This document shows, in pieces, positions 33,990 through 44,515 of a stretch of DNA of 64,000 nt. Below the pieces are notes generated by a model that saw only the letters and a list, made by a program, of their open reading frames with translations, was not told the DNA's origin and ran no database searches. Location of the stretch: assembly GCA_026004195.1 (NCBI GenBank), contig BPIQ01000003.1:533666-597665 (forward strand). Direction: 5' to 3'. Origin of the DNA: Candidatus Binatia bacterium. Its GTDB lineage: Bacteria > Desulfobacterota > Binatia > HRBIN30 > BPIQ01. Position 1 is the first letter of the stretch. Every line of letters starts with the position of its first letter. Made by a program: the position numbers and the translations under genes.

Positions 33990-34549
33990 TCCCGGTTGCG
34001 CGCGTGGTTTTCCTGCTTTCGGGTTTGCCCGGGGCCGCCATGGCGGCCACCGGAGAACACGGGCACGCCGGGGGAATCCCGTGGGGGACGCTTTTTTTCA
34101 TGGCCGTCAATTTCGGCCTCTTCGCTTACCTCCTGGCGAGTCGCCTCGGGCCCGTGATTCGCGACTGGGTTCGCGAGCGCCGCGAGCGCGTCGTCCGCGA
34201 GCTCGAGGAGGCTTCCCGGGCGCGTCGAGAGGCGGAAGAGCTGCGGGATCTCTGGCGGCGGAAGCTCGAGAGGGTGGAAGACGAGATCGCGGAGCTCAGG
34301 CGCCGGGCGGAGGCCGAGCTCGAGCGCGAGCGCGAGGCGATTCTCGAAGCGGCGCGGAAACTCGCTCGCAGGATCGAGGATGACGCCCGCCGGACGATCG
34401 AGTACGAGTTTCGGCGTGCCCAGGAAGAGCTCCGCAAAGAGACCGTGCTCGCCGCGGTTCGTGTCGCCGAAGAGGAACTGAGGCGGGAGTTGACGCGGGA
34501 TCACCACGGGCGGCTCGTTTCGGAGTTCCTCGAGAGGGTGGCCCGGTGA
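33986..34549 (+). CDS. atpF: ATP synthase Fo subunit b
   Basis: Peripheral-stalk b subunit, 187 residues from GTG 33986. The N-terminus VARVVFLLSGLPGAAMAATG looks like a cleavable signal, followed by the membrane helix WGTLFFMAVNFGLFAYLLAS (~36-55) and a coiled coil rich in Arg/Glu to the end. This signal-plus-helix form is seen in other deltaproteobacterial b subunits. It overlaps the b' stop and the atpH start by a few bases. Confidence 0.92.
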   Translation: MIPVARVVFLLSGLPGAAMAATGEHGHAGGIPWGTLFFMAVNFGLFAYLLASRLGPVIRDWVRERRERVVRELEEASRARREAEELRDLWRRKLERVEDEIAELRRRAEAELEREREAILEAARKLARRIEDDARRTIEYEFRRAQEELRKETVLAAVRVAEEELRRELTRDHHGRLVSEFLERVAR

Positions 34550-35085
34550 GCAGGGTCGCACGCCGCTACGCGAAGGCACTCTTCGGCCTGGCCAGAGAGC
34601 GCGCCCAGGACGAACGGGTCGAAGGCGAGCTCGAGGCCCTCGCTCGGGCCTTCCAGGATCGGGACGTGGCCCGCCTGGTTTCGAGCCCGTTGGTGTCCCC
34701 GGAGGCCCGCAGCGAGGTCGTCGCCGTGCTTCGCGAGCGCGCGAAGCTCTCCGAGCTCGTGTCCCGCTTTCTCGCGGTCCTGGCCGAGGCCGGGCGCCTC
34801 GCCGAGCTTCCCTCGGTCGCGGAACACTACCGTGCCTTGCAAGACGAGGCCCTCGGCCGGCTGAGACTCCGCGTCTCGACGGCCATGCCGCTCGAGGGCG
34901 ACGAGCTCGAGCGTCTCGTGGAGGTTTTCTCGCGCCTGAGCCAGCGGCAGCAGGTGTTGCCGGAAGTCCGGATTGACCCGAGCTTGCTCGGCGGTATCGT
35001 GGTGGAGGCTCGCGGCACGGTGTACGACGGAAGTGTCCGTGCGCGACTCCGTCGCCTCGTCGAACAAGTCACGCGGCCCGACTGA
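34546..35085 (+). CDS. atpH: ATP synthase F1 subunit delta
   Basis: Links the peripheral stalk to the F1 head. 179 residues; VARRYAKALFGLARE at the N-terminus, and the C-terminal signature DPSLLGGIVVEARGTVYDGSVRARLRRL. Start GTG 34546 lies within the atpF stop region (GTGA). atpA starts 27 bases downstream with its own leader. Confidence 0.94.
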   Translation: MSRVARRYAKALFGLARERAQDERVEGELEALARAFQDRDVARLVSSPLVSPEARSEVVAVLRERAKLSELVSRFLAVLAEAGRLAELPSVAEHYRALQDEALGRLRLRVSTAMPLEGDELERLVEVFSRLSQRQQVLPEVRIDPSLLGGIVVEARGTVYDGSVRARLRRLVEQVTRPD

Positions 35086-35112
35086 TACTCCGACACAGGG
35101 GGTTCACCGCCG

Positions 35113-36627
35113 ATGCAGATTCGAGCGGCAGAAGTCAGCGAAATCATCAAGCAGAAAATCCAGCAGGTCCAGCGGGACATCGAGGTCCGGGAGACGGGAA
35201 TCGTGCTCTCCTCGGGCGACGGGATCGCGAGAATCTACGGGCTCGAGAACGTCGCGGCCGGAGAGCTCGTCGAGTTCCCGAACGGTGTCTACGGAATGGT
35301 GCTCAACCTGGAAGAGGACAACGTCGGTGTCGCGGTATTCGGTGACGTCGATGCGGTACGGGAGGGTGACGAGGTGCGGAGGACCGGCCGCATCGCGGAG
35401 GTGCCCGTCGGAGAGGCCTTGCGCGGTCGCGTGGTGAATGCGCTGGGTCAGCCCATCGACGGCAAAGGACCCATCGCGGCGACGGAAACGCGGCGGATCG
35501 AGGTGAAGGCGCCCGGGATCGTGGTGCGGCAGCCCGTGCGGGAGCCGCTGCAGACCGGGATCAAGGCGATCGACGCGATGATCCCGATCGGCCGGGGCCA
35601 GCGCGAACTCATCATCGGGGACCGGCAGACCGGAAAGACGGCCGTCGCCATCGACACGATCATCAACCAGAGAGGGGGCGACGTCACCTGCATCTACGTC
35701 GCGATCGGCCAGAAGCGGTCCACGGTGGCCCAGGTGGTGGACAAGCTCGCGAGGTACGGGGCCATGGACTATACGATCGTGGTGGCCGCGACGGCGTCCG
35801 AGTCGGCCCCGCTTCAGTTCATCGCCCCCTATGCGGGTTGCGCGATGGGCGAGTACTTCCGGGACAGCGGGCGTCATGCCCTCGTGATTTACGACGATCT
35901 CTCCAAGCACGCCGTCGCCTACCGGCAGCTCTCCCTGCTCCTTCGACGCCCTCCGGGTCGCGAGGCTTACCCGGGCGATGTCTTCTACCTGCACTCGCGG
36001 CTCCTCGAACGCGCGGCCAAGATGAGCGACGAGAAGGGCGGTGGCTCGCTCACGGCGCTCCCGATCATCGAGACGCAAGCCGGTGACGTCTCGGCTTACA
36101 TCCCCACGAACGTGATCTCGATCACGGACGGCCAGATTTACCTGGAGACCGACCTTTTCTACTCGGGCGTCCGCCCCGCGGTGAACGTGGGGCTCTCGGT
36201 TTCCCGGGTAGGCGGAGCGGCACAGATCCGGGCTCTCCGGCAGGTCGCCGGCCGGTTGCGGCTCGAACTGGCGCAGTACCGCGAGATGGCGGCTTTCGCC
36301 CAGTTCGGCTCGGACCTCGACGTGGCCACGCAGAAGATGCTCGCCCGCGGAGAACGCCTGGTCGAGATCCTCAAGCAGGGGCAGTACGAACCCCAGCCCG
36401 TCGAGAAGCAGATCGTCGTCATCTACGCCGCGACGAACGGCTTCGTCGACGACCTCCCCGTTTCGGCCGTCCGGAGGTTCGAAGTCGAGCTGGCGAGGTT
36501 CCTCGAGAATCGGCATCCCGAGATTTACGAGGAGCTTCGGACGAAGAAGGAAATCGGCGACTCCCTGCGGGAGCGCATGGACGCCGCGATCGCCGAGTTC
36601 AAGAAGGAGTTTACCGCGACCGTCTAG
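35113..36627 (+). CDS. atpA: ATP synthase F1 subunit alpha
   Basis: Non-catalytic nucleotide-binding subunit of F1. P-loop [19 protein letters not shown] (~171-189); [26 protein letters not shown] and the alpha signature around [22 protein letters not shown] follow. 504 residues, the normal length. ATG 35113. It is located between atpH and atpG as in most bacteria. Confidence 0.98.
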   Translation: MQIRAAEVSEIIKQKIQQVQRDIEVRETGIVLSSGDGIARIYGLENVAAGELVEFPNGVYGMVLNLEEDNVGVAVFGDVDAVREGDEVRRTGRIAEVPVGEALRGRVVNALGQPIDGKGPIAATETRRIEVKAPGIVVRQPVREPLQTGIKAIDAMIPIGRGQRELIIGDRQTGKTAVAIDTIINQRGGDVTCIYVAIGQKRSTVAQVVDKLARYGAMDYTIVVAATASESAPLQFIAPYAGCAMGEYFRDSGRHALVIYDDLSKHAVAYRQLSLLLRRPPGREAYPGDVFYLHSRLLERAAKMSDEKGGGSLTALPIIETQAGDVSAYIPTNVISITDGQIYLETDLFYSGVRPAVNVGLSVSRVGGAAQIRALRQVAGRLRLELAQYREMAAFAQFGSDLDVATQKMLARGERLVEILKQGQYEPQPVEKQIVVIYAATNGFVDDLPVSAVRRFEVELARFLENRHPEIYEELRTKKEIGDSLRERMDAAIAEFKKEFTATV

Positions 36628-36642
36628 CGAGATCGCTCTCCG

Positions 36643-38935
<2,293 letters not shown>

Positions 38936-38947
38936 CGCGGCGAAGCC

Positions 38948-39358
38948 ATGGCGGGGACGTTCGAGCTCCGAGTCGTCACACCGCGGGGCGTCGTGCTGGA
39001 ACGACGCGTGAGGGAGGTCACCGCTCCCTCCGCCGTGGGCCAGATCGGCGTGCTCCCGCTCCACACGACCTATCTCGGAGTTCTCGAGGTGGGCTGCCTC
39101 GAGTTCGTCGAGGAGGCAGGCCGGGGTCGGGTCGCGATCCGGGGAGGCTTCGCGGAGGTCCGGGACGATACCATGACCGTGCTGACCGAGGCCGCGGAGC
39201 GACCCGAGGACGTCGACCTGGACGCTGCGGAAGCCGAATTCCGGGAGGCGACGCGGCAGCTTGAGAGCCTTTCGCTCTTGGACCAAACTTACCCCGAAAT
39301 GGAGCGAACGCGACTCTGGGCACGGGCCCGGCTTCTGGCCGCGGGGAAGGCCGTTTGA
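38948..39358 (+). CDS. atpC: ATP synthase F1 subunit epsilon
   Basis: Rotor-associated and inhibitory subunit. 136 residues: beta-barrel with TPRGVVLERRVREVTAPSAVGQIGVLPLHTTYLGVLEVG, then RGGFAEVRDDTMTVLTEAAERPEDVD and a C-terminal helical hairpin. Ends the second ATP synthase gene group; alaS starts 61 bases later. Confidence 0.95.
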   Translation: MAGTFELRVVTPRGVVLERRVREVTAPSAVGQIGVLPLHTTYLGVLEVGCLEFVEEAGRGRVAIRGGFAEVRDDTMTVLTEAAERPEDVDLDAAEAEFREATRQLESLSLLDQTYPEMERTRLWARARLLAAGKAV

Positions 39359-39419
39359 GGATCGTCGTTTGCCCGGTTCGGGTGGAACTTCGGCACTCCC
39401 CGCCGGGGACCGACGGGCC

Positions 39420-42062
39420 ATGACCGGCGCGGAAATTCGGTCCGCCTTTCTCGAGTTTTTCGCCGCGCGAGGGCACGAAATCGTGCCGAGCGCTTCCCTC
39501 GTGCCCGAAAAAGACCCGACGCTTCTTTTCACCAACGCGGGCATGGTGCCGTTCAAGAACGTCTTTCTCGGCATCGAGACCCGTGCCGTGCCCCGAGCCG
39601 CGAGCGCCCAGCGGTGCCTCAGGCTCAGCGGGAAGCACAACGACCTCGAGCAGGTCGGTCGCGATACCTACCACCACACGCTGTTCGAGATGCTCGGCAA
39701 CTGGTCGTTCGGAGACTACGGAAAACGGGAAGCGATCCGGTGGGCCTGGGAGCTGCTCACCGCCGAATGGAGGCTCCCGAAGGAAAAGCTCTGGGCGACC
39801 GTGTTCCGGGAGGACGACGAGGCGGAGAGGTGCTGGCGCGAGGAGACGGACATCGGGCGGGACCGGATCCTCCGCTTCGGCGAGGCCGACAACTTCTGGG
39901 AGATGGGCGAGACCGGTCCCTGTGGGCCGTGCTCCGAGATCCACATCGACCGGGGGCCCGAAGCCTGCGATCTCGCGGGGTCGCCGGGTCACCGGTGCGG
40001 CGTGAATGCGGGGTGCAGCCGCTTCGTCGAACTCTGGAATCTCGTCTTCATCCAGTTCAACCGCACCCAGGACGGCACGCTCGAGCAGCTCCGCTCGCGG
40101 CACGTCGACACGGGGATGGGTCTCGAACGGATCGCGGCCGTTCTCCAGGGAGTTCCCTCGAACTACGACACCGACCTCTTCCGCGGCCTCATCGCGTTCG
40201 TCGAGAAGGAGAGCGGCTCGCGCTACGGCCGGGATTCCCGCCGCGACGTGTCCTTCCGGGTCCTCGCGGACCACAGCCGCGCCGTGTCCTTCCTGGTCGT
40301 GGACGGCGTCTACCCCTCCAACGAGGGCAGGGGGTACGTCCTGCGGAGACTCGTGCGGCGCGCCGCCCGGCACGCCTACCGACTCGGCCTCGACCGCCCG
40401 TTCCTCTACCGGATGGTCGAACCGGTGGCCGAGATCCTCGGGGGGGCCTATCCCGAAATCGTGCCCAAGGTTTCCCACGTCCAGGAGGTCGTTCGCGCGG
40501 AGGAGGAAAGGTTCGCGGAAACCCTGGAGAAAGGGCTTCTTCTGCTCGAAGAGGAAAAACGTCGGCTCCTGGAGAAGGGGGCTCGGGAGCTTCCCGGGGA
40601 AATCGCTTTTCGGCTCTACGACACGTACGGCTTCCCGCTCGACATGACCGAGGACATCCTTCGCGAGGAGGGGATCGCCGTGGATCGCGAGGGATTCGAG
40701 CGCGCCATGGAGGCGCAGCGGCGGAAGGCACGAGAAGCCCGTCGAGCGCAGCTCGACCTCGCGCTTCCTTCCTCCGCTCTCCGCTCCCGTTTCGTGGGAG
40801 ACCGTATCTACGAGTTCGAGTCCCCCGTGGTCGCGGTCTTCCGTGCGGGCGAGGAGGTGGCGGAGGTACGGGAAGGCGACGAGGCCATCCTCGTGACCGA
40901 AGAGACCCCGTTCTACGGGGAATCGGGCGGTCAGGTCGGCGATCGGGGATGGATCGAGGCCGAGGACGGTTCCAGGTTCGAGGTGCTCGACACGCAGAAG
41001 CCCAACCCGGATTTGACCGTTCACGTGGGGGTCGTGCGCCGCGGAGCGTTCCGGCGGGGGCAGAACGTGAGGTTACGAATCGACCGCGAGCGCAGGGAGG
41101 GCGCGCGGCTGCACCACTCGGCCACGCACATCCTGCACTCCGTGCTCCGGGAAAGGCTCGGCACCGGGGTCCAGCAGGCCGGGTCGCTCGTGGCCCCCGA
41201 CCGACTCCGTTTCGATTTCACGCATCCCGCGGGGCTCGACGAGGAAACGATCGCCGAAATCGAGGATCGCGTGAACGCTTACATCCGCGAGAACGCGCCC
41301 GTGGTTTCGGAAGAAATGCCCTACGACGAGGCCATTCGGGCGGGGGCGCTCGCCTTTTTCGGGGACAAGTACGGGCCGCGGGTACGCGTCGTCCGCATGG
41401 GAGACTTTTCCGTCGAGCTTTGCGGTGGGACGCACGTGAGCCGCACCGGAGACATCGGCGTCTTCAAGGTCGCCTCGCAGAGCGCGGTGGCGGCGGGCGT
41501 TCGCAGGCTCGAAGCCCGCACGGGACCGGCGGCGCTCGCCGAGATCCGCACGCACGAAGCGGTCCTGCGGCAGCTCGGAGACCTCCTGAAGGGCTCCGAG
41601 GAGGAAGTGGCCGCCAAGGTCGAACGACTGCTCGCCCAGCAGAGGGAACTCGAACGCCAGCTCGCCGAGCTCCGGGGCCGTCTCGCGGGTGCCCAGAGCG
41701 CCGACCTCCTGCGCGAGGCGTTCGCGTCGCCGCGCGGGTTCCGGGTCGTGGCGGCCCGGGTCGACGACGCGGATCCCGAGCGGCTGCGAGAAATGGCCGA
41801 CGCCCTGCGGGCGAGGCTGGGGCGGGGGCTCGTCGTGCTCGCGGGGGAAGCACGAGGGCGGGTCCATCTTCTCGCGGCGGTCACGAAGGATCTCGCGGGC
41901 GAGATCCATGCCGGGGAACTCGTGAGACGACTCGCGCCGATCGTGGGGGGCAGGGGCGGAGGTCGCCCGGAGTTCGCGCAGGCGGGGGGGAAGGATGCGA
42001 GCAAGATCGCTGCGGTGCTCGAGGCCGTGCGCACGGAGTTCGGACACGGGGGAAGTGCCTAG
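39420..42062 (+). CDS. alaS: Alanine--tRNA ligase
   Basis: Charges tRNA-Ala. 880 residues: catalytic core with TNAGMVPFKNVFLG (~38) and GRDTYHHTLFEMLGNWSFGDYGK, editing-domain zinc motif HHSATHILHSVLRE (~566) and CGGTHVSRTGDIG (~669), coiled coil, and a C-terminal C-Ala domain ending GGGRPEFAQAGGKDASKI. Start ATG 39420 precedes AEIRSAFLEFFAARGHEIV, the usual N-terminus. First of a coupled alaS-phoH-ybeY set. Confidence 0.97.
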   Translation: MTGAEIRSAFLEFFAARGHEIVPSASLVPEKDPTLLFTNAGMVPFKNVFLGIETRAVPRAASAQRCLRLSGKHNDLEQVGRDTYHHTLFEMLGNWSFGDYGKREAIRWAWELLTAEWRLPKEKLWATVFREDDEAERCWREETDIGRDRILRFGEADNFWEMGETGPCGPCSEIHIDRGPEACDLAGSPGHRCGVNAGCSRFVELWNLVFIQFNRTQDGTLEQLRSRHVDTGMGLERIAAVLQGVPSNYDTDLFRGLIAFVEKESGSRYGRDSRRDVSFRVLADHSRAVSFLVVDGVYPSNEGRGYVLRRLVRRAARHAYRLGLDRPFLYRMVEPVAEILGGAYPEIVPKVSHVQEVVRAEEERFAETLEKGLLLLEEEKRRLLEKGARELPGEIAFRLYDTYGFPLDMTEDILREEGIAVDREGFERAMEAQRRKAREARRAQLDLALPSSALRSRFVGDRIYEFESPVVAVFRAGEEVAEVREGDEAILVTEETPFYGESGGQVGDRGWIEAEDGSRFEVLDTQKPNPDLTVHVGVVRRGAFRRGQNVRLRIDRERREGARLHHSATHILHSVLRERLGTGVQQAGSLVAPDRLRFDFTHPAGLDEETIAEIEDRVNAYIRENAPVVSEEMPYDEAIRAGALAFFGDKYGPRVRVVRMGDFSVELCGGTHVSRTGDIGVFKVASQSAVAAGVRRLEARTGPAALAEIRTHEAVLRQLGDLLKGSEEEVAAKVERLLAQQRELERQLAELRGRLAGAQSADLLREAFASPRGFRVVAARVDDADPERLREMADALRARLGRGLVVLAGEARGRVHLLAAVTKDLAGEIHAGELVRRLAPIVGGRGGGRPEFAQAGGKDASKIAAVLEAVRTEFGHGGSA

Positions 42063-43053
42063 TTCGGAGCCACGAGCGCAGGAGCTTCGGTTCGGAGACC
42101 CGAAGCTCTTCCGAGAACTTCTCGGTTCCGGAGACGCGAACCTCCGTGCGCTCGAGCGGGCTCTGGGCGTCCGGATCCTCACGGGGCCGAATTCGCTGTC
42201 CGTATCGGGCGACGCCGTGGAGCGGGAGCTCGCCGTTCGGGTTCTCGCACAGCTCTACGGTCTCCTGGAAAAGGGTTATCCCGTCTACCCGGCCGACGTC
42301 GAATACGCGGTCCGGATCCTGAGCCACGACCGGAACGCCGACCTCGCGGAGATTTTCCTCGACACGGTCTACGTTACCTCGAGCAAGCGTGTCGTCACGC
42401 CGAAAAGCGTCGCGCAAAAGCAGTACATCGACGCCATCCGCAAGTTCGACGTGGTTTTCGGGATCGGCCCCGCCGGCACCGGGAAAACCTATCTCGCGAT
42501 GGCCATGGCCGTGAGCGAGCTCGTCAAGAACAACTTCAGCCGGGTCATCCTCACTCGTCCGGCCGTCGAGGCGGGGGAGAAGCTCGGATACCTGCCCGGC
42601 GACCTCGTGGAAAAGGTGAATCCGTATTTGCGGCCCCTCTACGACGCGCTGCACGACATCGTGGACTTCGACCGGGTGCAGCGCTGGCTCGAACGCGGCT
42701 CGATCGAAGTCGCTCCGCTCGCTTTCATGAGGGGCCGAACGCTGAACGATTCCTTCGTCATCCTGGACGAGGCTCAGAACACGACGCCCGAACAGATGAA
42801 AATGTTTCTCACCCGGCTGGGGTACGATTCCAAGGCGGTCATCACGGGTGACGTAACGCAGATCGACCTTCCGCCGGGCGTGCGCTCGGGACTCAAGGAC
42901 GCGCAAAGAGTGCTCGCGGGCATCGAGGGAATCCGGTTCTGCTTTTTCACCGAAGCCGACGTCGTGCGCCACCCGCTCGTGCAGGACATCCTGGCCGCTT
43001 ACGAACGTGCCGAGGCCGAGCGAGCGCGGAAGGCGAAAAACGCCGAAGAATGA
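42055..43053 (+). CDS. phoH: PhoH-like ATPase
   Basis: Cytoplasmic ATPase of the PhoH family, typically next to ybeY and implicated in RNA metabolism. An N-terminal KH-like segment, then Walker A VFGIGPAGTGKTYLAMAMAV (~137-156), PAVEAGEKLGYLPGD, FMRGRTLNDSFVILDEAQNT (Walker B) and GDVTQIDLP. 332 residues from GTG 42055, which overlaps the alaS stop by eight bases. The stop overlaps the ybeY ATG (ATGA). Confidence 0.93.
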   Translation: MPSSEPRAQELRFGDPKLFRELLGSGDANLRALERALGVRILTGPNSLSVSGDAVERELAVRVLAQLYGLLEKGYPVYPADVEYAVRILSHDRNADLAEIFLDTVYVTSSKRVVTPKSVAQKQYIDAIRKFDVVFGIGPAGTGKTYLAMAMAVSELVKNNFSRVILTRPAVEAGEKLGYLPGDLVEKVNPYLRPLYDALHDIVDFDRVQRWLERGSIEVAPLAFMRGRTLNDSFVILDEAQNTTPEQMKMFLTRLGYDSKAVITGDVTQIDLPPGVRSGLKDAQRVLAGIEGIRFCFFTEADVVRHPLVQDILAAYERAEAERARKAKNAEE

Positions 43054-43511
43054 GCGTCGAAGTGCTTTCGCGGCGCCGGGCTCGCGGGGTTCGCGTGCGG
43101 GAGGTGCGTGCGGCTGCCCGGCTCCTGCTCGAACGCACGGGGCACGCGCGATCCGAGCTCAGCGTGGCGCTCGTGGGCGACCGGGAAATGGAGCTCCTAC
43201 ACCGCCGCTACCTCGGGAAGGAAGGCCCGACGGACGTTCTCTCGTTTCCCGGCCCGGGCGGGATCGCTCCGGGTGAAGCACCGCTCCTCGGGGACGTCGT
43301 GATCTCGCTCGACACGGCAGCCAGGGAGGCCGCGGAGCTCGGTGTCCCGCTGGCCGAGCGGGTTCGCGCCCTGCTCGTGCACGGCTACCTGCACCTCCTG
43401 GGCTACGACCACGAGAAGTCTCCGTCCGAAGCGCGCCGGATGAAGGCCCGGGAGGAGGAGCTTCTCTCGTTTCTCCGGCGTAGGACGGCCAAAAAGTCCC
43501 GAAAAGATTGA
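43050..43511 (+). CDS. ybeY: Endoribonuclease YbeY
   Basis: Zinc endoribonuclease for 16S rRNA 3' maturation and ribosome quality control. HGYLHLLGYDHEKSPSEARRM (~111-131) contains the three-His metal site (H.xxxH.xxGxDH). TDVLSFPGPGG and LGDVVISLDTA are also conserved. 153 residues. Translationally coupled to phoH. Confidence 0.95.
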   Translation: MSVEVLSRRRARGVRVREVRAAARLLLERTGHARSELSVALVGDREMELLHRRYLGKEGPTDVLSFPGPGGIAPGEAPLLGDVVISLDTAAREAAELGVPLAERVRALLVHGYLHLLGYDHEKSPSEARRMKAREEELLSFLRRRTAKKSRKD

Positions 43512-43535
43512 CATTCGGAGGGTCCGTGGTTAAGC
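43508..43535 (+). promoter_or_regulatory. Possible promoter of the fmdB operon
   Basis: A perfect -35 box TTGACA (43508-43513) overlaps the ybeY stop; 16 bases later TTAAGC (43530-43535) is a weak -10. The fmdB start is 40 bases downstream. Confidence 0.35.
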
Positions 43536-43574
43536 ACCGGGGCCAGAAAACGTCCGTCCCGGGAGAAGGTGCCG

Positions 43575-43871
43575 ATGCCGATCTACGAATACCAGTGTCC
43601 GAAATGCGGTCGGTTCGAAATCATGCAGCGCATCACGGAAGACGCCCTGCGGCGTTGCCCGAAATGCCGGAGCAAGGTGACGAAGCTGATCTCGCAGTCC
43701 TCCTTCCAGTTCAAGGGCAGCGGCTGGTACGTGACGGACTACGCCCGGGCCGGCAAGCAGGACGGCAAGAAAGCCGAGGCCGAGAGCTCCCGGAGCGAAA
43801 CGAAGTCGGAAAAACCGGAAAAGGCGGACGAATCCAAGCCCAAGGGGAAGGAATCGCGGGCGGCCGCGTGA
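43575..43871 (+). CDS. FmdB-type zinc-ribbon protein
   Basis: 98 residues. The N-terminal zinc ribbon [20 protein letters not shown] ... RCPKCRSKV holds two CPxC pairs (~8-40), typical of the FmdB regulatory-protein family, whose biochemical role is unknown. The C-terminal half is a highly charged Lys/Glu/Ser tail and probably disordered. ATG 43575 (GTG 43569 possible). The stop overlaps the GTG of the endonuclease V gene. Confidence 0.88.
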   Translation: MPIYEYQCPKCGRFEIMQRITEDALRRCPKCRSKVTKLISQSSFQFKGSGWYVTDYARAGKQDGKKAEAESSRSETKSEKPEKADESKPKGKESRAAA

Positions 43872-44515
43872 AGCCGCTGTGGCGGGCCGCAGCGCAGAAT
43901 CCCCTTCGGAGCCGAAGCGCGAGCGCGGCGGGTTTCTGCGATCCGGGCCCCTTTACGTAGGCGGCGCCGACGTGGCGTACACGGCGGAGAAATTTTTCGC
44001 GGCCGTGTGCGTCTTTTCCTTTCCCGACCTGCAACCCGTGGACCGTCGCCCTGGCCGAGGGGCGCGTTTCGTTTCCTTACGTGCCGGGGCTTCTGGCCCT
44101 CCGGGAGCTCCCGGCAATCGTGCTGGCTTGGGAAAAGCTTCGCATCCGGCCGGACCTGCTTCTCTGCGACGCGCAGGGCACGGCTCACCCGAACCGCTTC
44201 GGTCTGGCCTGTCGGCTCGGCGTCGTACTCGGCGTGGCCACGGTGGGGTGCGGCAAGAGTCCCTTGGTGGGCGAGCACGACCCGGTGCCGGCGCATCGAG
44301 GGGCCCGTGCCTGGCTCTGGCACGAAGGTGAAAGGGTGGGCCTCGTCGTCCGGACCCGGGCTTCGGTCCGGCCCCTGTACGTTTCTCCGGGGCACGGAAT
44401 CGGATTCGACGAGTCCTACCGTGTCGTGCTCGATGCGAGTCCGCACACTCGACTGCCCGAGCCCCTGCGTGCGGCTCACCACCTGGCCACGCTCGCTCGA
44501 AACGCGGAGGTATGA
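43868..44515 (+). pseudogene. nfi: Endonuclease V gene with apparent frameshifts
   Basis: Endonuclease V cleaves DNA next to deoxyinosine. Three pieces line up in order: GTG 43868 frame (WRAAAQNPLRSRSASAAG...), then a second frame with VGGADVAYTAEKFFAAVCVF and SFPDLQPVD (~43955-44035), then back to the first frame with ALAEGRVSFPYVPGLLALRE, RIRPDLLLCDAQGTAHP, PLYVSPGHGIGFD and LPEPLRAAHH. The catalytic Asp (GADVAY), Glu (LRELP), Asp (LLCDAQG), His and PYVP wedge are all encoded. One missing C near 43948-43951 and one extra base near 44035-44040 would restore a single frame. Assembly error or recent decay. Coupled to hyuA by ATGA. Confidence 0.75.

Noticed and set aside
39614..42322. 900-codon open frame overlapping alaS in another frame
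   Set aside because: Arg/Gly/Pro-rich composition without motifs; a by-product of high G+C third positions over the genuine alaS frame.
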